The notes beneath the pieces are model-generated. The model had not been told where the DNA came from. It searched no databases and was given only the letters and a program-made list of their open reading frames with translations. A DNA stretch of 13,898 nt. It comes from Paramuribaculum sp. (GTDB taxonomy: Bacteria; Bacteroidota; Bacteroidia; Bacteroidales; Muribaculaceae). Below, one piece after another: positions 8,705 through 13,898 of this stretch; position 1 is the stretch's first letter; every line of letters begins with the position of its first letter. A program made the translations under genes and the position numbers. The stretch covers positions 1 through 13,898 of the forward strand of contig JAIDXU010000164.1 in the NCBI GenBank assembly GCA_029058455.1, written 5' to 3'.

Positions 8705-8720
8705 GTCGGATAGTTCCGAC
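8705..8720 (+). repeat. Short 6-bp hairpin after susD
   Basis: GTCGGA (8705-8710) and TCCGAC (8715-8720) form a 6-bp stem with a 4-nt loop, starting 14 nt after the susD stop. There is no T tract. It may add to the mRNA 3' end structure formed by the larger hairpin downstream, or may be chance. Confidence 0.3.
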
Positions 8721-8738
8721 TGATTAATTCCTATACAT

Positions 8739-8776
8739 GCGGCCGCCGCCGGGGTTGATTCCCTGACGGCGGCCGC
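8739..8776 (+). terminator. GC-rich hairpin at the end of the SusCD locus, probable terminator or 3'-end stabiliser
   Basis: GCGGCCGCCG (8739-8748) pairs perfectly with CGGCGGCCGC (8767-8776). Inside the loop, GGG (8752-8754) can pair with CCC (8761-8763). The structure begins 49 nt after the susD stop and ends 70 nt before the promoter of the next operon, so it is well placed to end or protect the PUL transcript. It is followed by TGATATTTCC rather than a clean T tract, so it is not a textbook intrinsic terminator. Each arm carries the self-palindromic octamer GCGGCCGC. Confidence 0.45.
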
Positions 8777-8821
8777 TGATATTTCCTCACCCCGGTAAGG
8801 GTAATGATTGGTAGAGAAAAG

Positions 8822-8853
8822 TTGGGTCGTTTCGCCGATAAGTGTTAACTTTG
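8822..8853 (+). promoter_or_regulatory. Bacteroidetes-type promoter for the nitroreductase/cob operon
   Basis: TAACTTTG at 8846-8853 matches the Bacteroidetes housekeeping -7 consensus TAnnTTTG exactly. A TTG at 8822-8824 lies 21 nt upstream, where the weak -33 TTG/TTTG element is expected. Transcription would start around 8858-8862, giving a leader of about 40-45 nt before the ATG at 8903. That leader is too short to hold a cobalamin riboswitch. Confidence 0.65.
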
Positions 8854-8902
8854 CATGTCGCCCCATGCTATTGAAGCATCATAAAACGGCGGCTGTAGGA
8901 TT

Positions 8903-9550
8903 ATGAAAATTACAAGAACATTTTTTTATGCTCCGCTGATGGCGCTCCTGTGCTCATGTGGCGGAAATAATGGCGAGACGGCCGATGTGGCCGATGCGGT
9001 TGCCGATTCAGGCAAAAACGAAGTGGTCGAGGCCATAATGGCGCGCCGCAGCATAAGAGCCTATAAGGATACTCCTGTTGAAAAGGAGAAACTGCAGCTC
9101 ATAGCCGAATGTGGCATCAACGCTCCGAGCGGCATGAATCAGCAGCCGTGGGAGGTGAGAATCGTTAATGACAGCACCTATATCAACGGTATTACAAGTG
9201 TCTTTGCCGAAGCCAATCCAAAGGCGGTTGAGGCTCCCGGATTTAAAAATTTGTTCAGAAACGCTCCTGCCGTAATATTTGTAGCAGCTCCTGACGACGG
9301 CTCAGGCAACCTTGATTGTGGTATGCTTGGCGAAAACATGATGTTGGCAGCCGAGTCGCTTGGCCTCGGCACATGCTGTCTCGGCGGATGTATAAGCTTT
9401 ATCAATTCCTATCCCGAGGCTGCACCCTATCTCGATAAACTGATGATTCCCGACGGTTATACCCTGCTCTATGCAATAGCTGTGGGTTATCCCGACGAGG
9501 CTCCCGAAGCGAAGCCGCGCAATGCCGACAAAGTGAAGTTTATTGACTGA
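8903..9550 (+). CDS. Nitroreductase-family flavoprotein with a lipoprotein signal, first gene of the cob operon
   Basis: The 215-residue protein has a short hydrophobic leader ending in LLCSC. Cys19 is the predicted lipidation site, and residues 20-40 form a low-complexity linker. The rest is one nitroreductase domain: MARRSIRAYKDTPV (46-59) with the FMN-phosphate-contacting Arg/Ser, NAPSGMNQQPWEV (73-85), and LGENMMLAAESLGLGTCCLGG (142-162). Nitroreductases use FMN and NAD(P)H to reduce nitro groups, quinones or other electrophiles. The residues after Cys19 (GGNNGE) lack an early acidic cluster, so a periplasm-facing anchor is more likely than surface display. It is 8 nt from the next gene and shares its promoter with the cobalamin genes. 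BluB, the dimethylbenzimidazole synthase, belongs to the same superfamily, but this sequence has the ordinary nitroreductase motifs and a signal peptide. A BluB role is therefore doubtful and the substrate is unknown. Confidence 0.88.
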   Translation: MKITRTFFYAPLMALLCSCGGNNGETADVADAVADSGKNEVVEAIMARRSIRAYKDTPVEKEKLQLIAECGINAPSGMNQQPWEVRIVNDSTYINGITSVFAEANPKAVEAPGFKNLFRNAPAVIFVAAPDDGSGNLDCGMLGENMMLAAESLGLGTCCLGGCISFINSYPEAAPYLDKLMIPDGYTLLYAIAVGYPDEAPEAKPRNADKVKFID

Positions 9551-9558
9551 CACACCCT

Positions 9559-10467
9559 ATGGCGGGAGTTCTGATAATAGCTGACGGAATGGCTGATGAC
9601 AGCGCCGGAATTGACGGGGCCCTTGCCTCGCTCTCCGAGGCTCATACCCCCGCCATTGATTATATCAGGACTCACGGAAGCACCCTCAGATGTTATTTTA
9701 TAAACTCCGGCGAGAGCGTGGGCAGTGAATATGCCATCGCTTCGATTCTCAAATCACCTGTGCGTCTTGCCCGTGGGCCGCTTGAAGCCTTGGGTCTCGG
9801 ATTGAGATTTACAGATAATTATATGGCAGCAAGGGTTGATCGTGTTGACAGCGCTTGTGCCAAAATTCCGTGGGGTGAAGATATATTGTCGTCACTCCGC
9901 AAGCGCGGAGTGGAGAGCTATCCGCTCGCAACCGGTGGAACTTTAATGATAAAGCCTGATGATATGCCTTCATTGGGCGACTTGCTTGATGAGCTTGGTG
10001 TGGCCCGCTCAGATTTCAGAATATGGGGGGAGGGAAGATGTGTTATTCCTGAGATAATTTCTCAAAGAAGAGGAACTGTGGTTGCCGGTCTGTCTCTGCT
10101 TAAAGGATTGGCCGATGTCGCCGGAATGGACTTCATAAGGCCCGAGGGTGCTGACGGAACAATCACTACCGACTATGCGGCCAAAGGCAGAGCCGCTGTC
10201 TCGCTTCTTGAAAAGGGCGAGGAATTGGTAGTGGTGCATATCGAGGCTCCCGATACCGCTTCCCATCTCAGGTGCCGTGACCTCAAGGTTGAGGCTCTGA
10301 GCCTTATTGACCGTAACATTGTCGGCCCGTTGCTGAATTATGCCCTGTCATGCAGCCAAGAGGTTGAGATAAAGGTGATGAGCGACCATCCTGCTTCTCC
10401 CGTTACAGGCAAGCATATCAACGGCCCGGTGGATTGTTTTACTTTTAATAATATGACAAAACGATGA
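9559..10467 (+). CDS. Shortened cofactor-independent phosphoglycerate mutase/homoserine-kinase-like metalloenzyme in the cob operon
   Basis: The 302-residue protein belongs to the alkaline-phosphatase superfamily and resembles archaeal-type phosphoglycerate mutase (ApgM) and the related proposed homoserine kinases. The expected two-metal site is complete by motif: D9 (IIADGMAD), S56 (VGSEYAIASIL, nucleophile position), D232 and H236 (APDTASH), D276 and H277 (MSDHPASP), and H286 (TGKHINGP). Family core segments ARGPLEALGLGL (71-82), FRIWGEGR (153-160) and LSLLKGLADVAGM (178-190) are present. Typical members are about 400 residues. Here the stretch between GPLEA and IWGEGR is much shorter, so the substrate-capping region is reduced. 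The last four bases overlap cobU (ATGA), which implies translational coupling. A role in cobalamin assembly is likely from context. Options are L-threonine kinase, an alternative phosphatase, or an unrelated phosphotransferase. The specific activity is inference. Confidence 0.82.
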   Translation: MAGVLIIADGMADDSAGIDGALASLSEAHTPAIDYIRTHGSTLRCYFINSGESVGSEYAIASILKSPVRLARGPLEALGLGLRFTDNYMAARVDRVDSACAKIPWGEDILSSLRKRGVESYPLATGGTLMIKPDDMPSLGDLLDELGVARSDFRIWGEGRCVIPEIISQRRGTVVAGLSLLKGLADVAGMDFIRPEGADGTITTDYAAKGRAAVSLLEKGEELVVVHIEAPDTASHLRCRDLKVEALSLIDRNIVGPLLNYALSCSQEVEIKVMSDHPASPVTGKHINGPVDCFTFNNMTKR

Positions 10468-11003
10468 GCGACCCGAAAGTCACGCCTCCGCCGAGGTTAA
10501 TAATGGTTACCGGCGGCCAGCGCAGCGGCAAGAGTCTAAATGCTGAAAAAATAGTGCTGTCGCTCAGCGACAAGCCTCTCTATATAGCCACAGCTATGGT
10601 GCTTGACGACGAGATGGCTTCGCGGGTGGAAAAGCATCGCAGCCGCCGTGGTGAGAATTGGGAGACTTTCGAGGCTCCTTTCAATCCCTCGCTTGCTCCT
10701 GTAGGGGGGCGCACCGTGTTGCTCGATTGCCTTACGATGCTTGCCACAAACTGGTTTTTCAAGCTTGATGAGGATATCGAGGCGGCATATAACGCAGTTG
10801 CCGGAGAGATTGACCATCTTTGTCAATCTGATGCCACCACTATTGTTATCGTGACCAATGAAATCGGACTCGGAGGAGTGAGCGGAGACCGGCTCACAAG
10901 GCGGTTTACCGATCTTCAGGGGCGTCTCAATTCAATGCTGGCTCAGAAAAGCGATGAAGTGATAATGTGTGTTTCATCAATACCTGTAACTATCAAAAAG
11001 TGA
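10464..11003 (+). CDS. cobU: CobU: adenosylcobinamide kinase / adenosylcobinamide-phosphate guanylyltransferase
   Basis: The 179-residue protein phosphorylates the aminopropanol arm of adenosylcobinamide and then transfers GMP from GTP, making adenosyl-GDP-cobinamide. The P-loop GGQRSGKS lies at residues 17-24. H58 in EKHRSRR is the expected guanylylated histidine. D88 ([12 protein letters not shown]) and [10 protein letters not shown] (131-140) are the remaining family motifs. The C-terminal [29 protein letters not shown] is typical. Length is normal for CobU/CobP. The start overlaps the stop of the upstream gene (ATGA at 10464-10467), and its own stop overlaps the cobT start (TGATG at 11001-11005), so translation of the three genes is probably coupled. 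Confidence 0.97.
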   Translation: MSDPKVTPPPRLIMVTGGQRSGKSLNAEKIVLSLSDKPLYIATAMVLDDEMASRVEKHRSRRGENWETFEAPFNPSLAPVGGRTVLLDCLTMLATNWFFKLDEDIEAAYNAVAGEIDHLCQSDATTIVIVTNEIGLGGVSGDRLTRRFTDLQGRLNSMLAQKSDEVIMCVSSIPVTIKK

Positions 11004-12046
11004 TGACAATGACCAAATTCAACATACAACGGCCCGACCCGGCTATCGAGGGGGCCGCTATCGACCGAATCAACAATCTTACCAAACCAAAAGGGTCGCT
11101 CGGACGACTGGAGGAGCTGGCTCTGCAGTTGGCTCTCATTCAGCAGACACTCCGTCCCCGGCTGAAAAATCCGCATAATATTCTTTTTGCCGCCGATCAC
11201 GGCATTATTGAAGAAGGTGTGAGCGTGTCGCCCAAAGAGGTGACATGGCAGCAGCTCGGCCATTTCGCAAAAGGGGGCGCGGGTATTAATTTCCTGTGCA
11301 ATCAACATGGTTTTAAACTTGTGCTTGTTGATGCCGGCGTTGATTATGATATACCATCCGGCTCCGGAATTATTGATATGAAGATGGGGCGTGGAACGCG
11401 CAATTTTCTTCATGGCCCGGCTATGACCGTCGATGAGTTTGACGAGTGCCTGAAGCGCGGTGCCCGTGTGGTAGATATGGTGGCTGAGAATGGTTGCAAT
11501 GTGTTGAGCTTCGGTGAGATGGGCAGTGGCAACACGTCGTCGTCATCAATGTGGATGAGTATTCTCACCGGCATACCTATCGAAGAATGTATCGGAGCCG
11601 GTGCAGGACTCGACAATCCCGGTATAGCGCGCAAGCGTGATGTGCTCGGCCGAGCTATGGCCGGTTGCAGCGCAGAGAGTCTTATCGAGAAGCTTGCCTG
11701 GACCGGCGGCTATGAGATGGCTATGGCCGTGGGCGGTATGCTCAGGGCTGCCGAGCTTGGCATGGTGGTGCTTGTCGACGGGTTTATCATGACCGCGTGT
11801 ATTGCTGCGGCTATGGCCATTAATCCCGAGGTGAAACATTATGCCATATTCGGTCATTGCGGAGATGAGTCGGGTCACCGCCGTATGCTTGACGCTATCG
11901 GCGCGAAACCGTTAATCAGTCTCGGCTTGCGACTCGGTGAAGGCTCGGGTGCCGTGTGCGCCTTTCCTATTGTTGATTCGGCAGCCCGCATGATATGCGA
12001 GATGGATACGTTTGCCGATGTCGACGTGACAAAATATTTTGATTGA
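11003..12046 (+). CDS. cobT: CobT: nicotinate-nucleotide:base phosphoribosyltransferase
   Basis: CobT transfers phosphoribose from nicotinate mononucleotide to the lower-ligand base, giving alpha-ribazole 5'-phosphate or a purine analogue. I place the start at ATG 11003, which overlaps the cobU stop (TGATG) and gives 347 residues, close to the 356 of the Salmonella enzyme. ATG 11009 is a near alternative. The frame stays open upstream to an ATG at 10967, but that start would lie inside cobU and add 12 residues unlike the family. Motifs include [17 protein letters not shown] at the N-terminus, [44 protein letters not shown] and [11 protein letters not shown]. The Glu in the last (E313 from this start) aligns with the catalytic Glu (E317 in Salmonella). 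The base used (dimethylbenzimidazole, adenine or other) cannot be read off securely. Confidence 0.96.
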   Translation: MTMTKFNIQRPDPAIEGAAIDRINNLTKPKGSLGRLEELALQLALIQQTLRPRLKNPHNILFAADHGIIEEGVSVSPKEVTWQQLGHFAKGGAGINFLCNQHGFKLVLVDAGVDYDIPSGSGIIDMKMGRGTRNFLHGPAMTVDEFDECLKRGARVVDMVAENGCNVLSFGEMGSGNTSSSSMWMSILTGIPIEECIGAGAGLDNPGIARKRDVLGRAMAGCSAESLIEKLAWTGGYEMAMAVGGMLRAAELGMVVLVDGFIMTACIAAAMAINPEVKHYAIFGHCGDESGHRRMLDAIGAKPLISLGLRLGEGSGAVCAFPIVDSAARMICEMDTFADVDVTKYFD

Positions 12047-12049
12047 GAA

Positions 12050-12829
12050 ATGAAGGAGGCGTTCAACCGGTGGCTTGCCGCCATGATGTTTTTCACCCGT
12101 TTGCCGTGGTGGCGTCTGGGCAATCCGCCTAAGGAATGTTTCAGTCGTGTTGTGGAACTGTGGCCCTACGCCGGTTGGCTTACAGGCGGCGTTACAGCAG
12201 GGTTGATTTGGCTTTTTACCGGTATGGTTCCTCCCTATGTGGCTGTGATTTTGGCGCTGACCGGCAGATTGCTGCTCACCGGTGCGCTTCATGAAGACGG
12301 ACTTGCCGATTTTTGTGACGGTTTTGGCGGCGGAGTGACTCGTGACAGGATTCTTCTCATAATGAAGGATTCACATATCGGCACTTATGGAGTGCTGGGA
12401 CTTGTGATCTACTATCTTCTTGCAGTCGGAGTGCTTGGCGCATTGCCGTTGAGATATGCCTGCCTTGTGGCTTTTGCGGCTGATGGTTGGAGTAAATGCT
12501 GCGCCTCGGAGCTGATTAATTTTCTCGGTTATGCCCGAACTGAGGCTACTGCCAAAAACCGCGTTGTTTATGCCCGCATGTCGGTAACGACTCTATTGGT
12601 GAATATCGTGGGAGGACTGGTTCCGCTGGTTATTTTAATTAGTGAGGGCGGGGCGCTTGCTTTCTCGGCTTTAGCTCCGATAGTTGTCGTTTCGCTCGGC
12701 ATTTGGTTCTTAAAGAAGAAAATCGGGGGATATACGGGCGATTGTTGCGGAGCGCTGTTTCTCATCTGTGAGCTGGCCATGTGGCTCACAGCGTTGATAA
12801 TTTGGCGCGATATAGCCCTTAATTTCTGA
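12050..12829 (+). CDS. cobS: CobS: cobalamin-5'-phosphate synthase (adenosylcobinamide-GDP ribazoletransferase)
   Basis: The 259-residue integral membrane protein joins adenosyl-GDP-cobinamide to alpha-ribazole phosphate, releasing GMP and making adenosylcobalamin phosphate in the inner membrane. Diagnostic motifs are FFTRLPWW (14-21), the metal-binding GALHEDGLADFCDGFGGG at about 78-95, IMKDSHIGTYGVLGL at about 103-117, and KIGGYTGDCCGALFLICEL near the C-terminus. Several hydrophobic segments fit a polytopic membrane protein. It starts three bases after the cobT stop. An AAGGAGG string lies just inside the gene (12053-12059). The next in-frame ATG (12083) would remove the start of the conserved region and is too far from that string, so I keep the 12050 start. 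Length is normal. Confidence 0.96.
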   Translation: MKEAFNRWLAAMMFFTRLPWWRLGNPPKECFSRVVELWPYAGWLTGGVTAGLIWLFTGMVPPYVAVILALTGRLLLTGALHEDGLADFCDGFGGGVTRDRILLIMKDSHIGTYGVLGLVIYYLLAVGVLGALPLRYACLVAFAADGWSKCCASELINFLGYARTEATAKNRVVYARMSVTTLLVNIVGGLVPLVILISEGGALAFSALAPIVVVSLGIWFLKKKIGGYTGDCCGALFLICELAMWLTALIIWRDIALNF

Positions 12830-12837
12830 GATAGCCT

Positions 12838-13383
12838 ATGAGAATTGTTATGGTGAGACACACGGCGGTTGATGTGCCCAAAGGAGTGTGTTACGGACGC
12901 ACAGATGTGGGCCTCGCCGATGATTTCGATGCTGAGGCCGCGAAAATAGGTCGTAAGCTTGATGAGATGGTTAAGGAGCGCGGAGAGTTTGACCTCGCAG
13001 TTACAAGTCCGGCAACGAGGTGTGTCAAGCTTGCCGAAGCGTGTGGCTATGGCGAGGCTTTGCGCGATGAACGGCTATTGGAGCTGAATTTCGGCGAATG
13101 GGAAATGAAACGATATGATGAAATCACCGATCCGGTGATATGGAAATGGTATGACGACTGGCAGCATGTTGTGCCGACAGGAGGAGAGTCGTTTGAGCAG
13201 CAGACACGCAGGGTGAGCCGGGCATTGGAGGAGTATGTCAACGCCGGTATAGGTAGCCTTCTGATGTTTGCGCACGGAGGAATTGCCATGCAGCTGTTGC
13301 TGCTTGGCCGACAGGTTTCAACGGCTGAGGAAGCGGCGGCTGCCCAGCCCTCCTACGGGGGTATGATAGAGATTGAGATTTAA
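12838..13383 (+). CDS. cobC: CobC-like histidine phosphatase (alpha-ribazole phosphatase)
   Basis: The 181-residue protein belongs to the histidine phosphatase superfamily and should remove the 5'-phosphate from adenosylcobalamin phosphate or alpha-ribazole phosphate, the last step of nucleotide-loop assembly. The phosphate pocket is visible: R7 and the phospho-acceptor H8 (MVRHTAV), R61 (SPATRC), E82 (LLELNFGEWE) as the likely acid, and H146 (FAHGG). The usual RHG triad reads RHT here, so the Gly after His is replaced. The CYGRTDVGL segment (18-26) fits CobC-type members rather than glycolytic mutases. It lies 8 nt after cobS and is the last gene of the operon. The assignment rests on fold motifs plus operon context. 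Histidine phosphatases have broad specificities. Confidence 0.88.
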   Translation: MRIVMVRHTAVDVPKGVCYGRTDVGLADDFDAEAAKIGRKLDEMVKERGEFDLAVTSPATRCVKLAEACGYGEALRDERLLELNFGEWEMKRYDEITDPVIWKWYDDWQHVVPTGGESFEQQTRRVSRALEEYVNAGIGSLLMFAHGGIAMQLLLLGRQVSTAEEAAAAQPSYGGMIEIEI

Positions 13384-13394
13384 ATTATCGCTGT

Positions 13395-13862
13395 TTAGCT
13401 GCGGGGTTCGTTAACCGGAAGTTCGCGGTGAATACTGTTGTCGAGCGAGATAAGAGTTTCTGTACCGGTAACACCTACAATGTTCTGAATCTTGTTGTTG
13501 AGAAGATCCATGAGGTGCTCGTTGTCGCGGGCAAACACTTTTACAAGAATTGAATAGGGACCGGTGGTGAAGTGGCAGTCAACAATTTCAGGTATTTTCT
13601 GAAGCTCGGGCACCACGTTGCGATACATCGCACCGCGCTCAAGATTTACACCGATAAAGGTGCATGTTGAATATCCCAGCATTTTGGGGTTGACCTTATA
13701 TCCCGATCCTACAATTACGCCGAGGTCAGCAAGACGTTGTATACGCTGATGTATAGCGGCGCGACTAACGCCACAAACTGCTGCGATGTCTTTGGAAGCG
13801 ATTCGAGCGTTGCTCATTATTATTTCGAGAATTTTTCTGTCGAGGTTGTCGATTTTTTCCAT
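13395..13862 (-). CDS. Lrp/AsnC-family transcriptional regulator
   Basis: The 155-residue protein is a small DNA-binding regulator that usually works as dimers to octamers and senses amino acids or related small molecules. The N-terminal winged helix-turn-helix spans about residues 5-55 (LDRKILEIIMSNARIASKDIA, then VSRAAIHQRIQRLADLGVI). The C-terminal ligand-binding RAM domain spans about 65-142 (CTFIGVNLERG, VDCHFTTGPYSILVKVFARD, VGVTGTETLISL). Length matches the family. It is convergent with cobC, with only 11 bp between the stop codons. Its upstream region continues beyond the window. A weak -7-like TAAGTTTA can be read on the - strand at 13896-13889, about 26 nt before the start codon. 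No ligand or target can be named. A link to cob gene control is possible only by proximity. Confidence 0.94.
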   Translation of the reverse strand: MEKIDNLDRKILEIIMSNARIASKDIAAVCGVSRAAIHQRIQRLADLGVIVGSGYKVNPKMLGYSTCTFIGVNLERGAMYRNVVPELQKIPEIVDCHFTTGPYSILVKVFARDNEHLMDLLNNKIQNIVGVTGTETLISLDNSIHRELPVNEPRS

Positions 13863-13898
13863 GATGAAGATTTGAATGTTAACTTAGATAAACTTAAG

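Noticed and set aside
8691..8902. Possible cobalamin riboswitch in front of the nitroreductase/cob operon
   Set aside because: I could not find a B12-box-like core, and the exact -7 element at 8846-8853 leaves too short a leader. The strong hairpin at 8739-8776 lies upstream of that promoter.
8903..9550. Naming the nitroreductase BluB because it is next to cob genes
   Set aside because: The motifs (RRSIRAYKDTPV, APSGMNQQPW) are those of general nitroreductases, and a lipoprotein signal does not fit cytosolic, oxygen-requiring BluB.
10967..11002. Upstream extension of cobT starting at ATG 10967
   Set aside because: It lies inside cobU and adds 12 residues without resemblance to CobT. ATG 11003 overlaps the cobU stop (TGATG) and gives the normal family length.
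12838..13383. Phosphoglycerate mutase instead of CobC
   Set aside because: The protein is short, carries the CYGRTD-type segment, and ends a cobU-cobT-cobS operon, all of which favour the alpha-ribazole phosphatase role.

Overview
The window looks like a chromosomal segment of a gut-type Bacteroidota, order Bacteroidales. A Muribaculaceae-like commensal is my guess from the gene style, not from a database match. The evidence is a SusC/SusD outer-membrane pair, lipoproteins with Bacteroidetes-style signals, type IX secretion (T9SS)-like C-terminal tails, A-rich leaders with almost no Shine-Dalgarno sites, and a TAnnTTTG-type promoter.

Region 1 (1-275) is the last 62 codons of an upstream gene with a T9SS-like tail, closed by a clear hairpin terminator. 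Region 2 (about 285-8780) is a compact polysaccharide (or glycan) utilization locus on the + strand. It encodes a secreted GH18 enzyme carrying two LamG lectin-like domains, a small BACON-like surface lipoprotein, a SusC TonB-dependent transporter and a SusD lipoprotein. A perfect 11-bp inverted repeat lies just upstream of the first gene. A very GC-rich hairpin follows susD. The GH18 points to a GlcNAc-containing substrate (chitin-type polymer or N-glycan core). The enzyme would cut at the surface, the lipoprotein and SusD would bind, and SusC would import. No PUL regulator lies in the window.

Region 3 (about 8820-13383) is a second + strand operon with its own promoter (TAACTTTG at 8846-8853). 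Genes are spaced by 8 nt or less or overlap by one to four bases. It encodes a nitroreductase with a lipoprotein signal, a shortened phosphoglycerate-mutase/homoserine-kinase-like metalloenzyme, then CobU, CobT, CobS and CobC. The last four cover the nucleotide-loop (lower-ligand) assembly of cobalamin: cobinamide activation to GDP-cobinamide, base activation to alpha-ribazole phosphate, joining, and dephosphorylation. The first two genes are not standard cob genes and are the most interesting part of the window. I propose the metalloenzyme may be an L-threonine kinase supplying the aminopropanol-phosphate linker, but this is inference.

Region 4 (13395-13862) is an Lrp/AsnC-family regulator on the - strand, convergent with cobC and separated from it by only 11 bp. 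No tRNA, rRNA, CRISPR, insertion sequence or integrase is visible.
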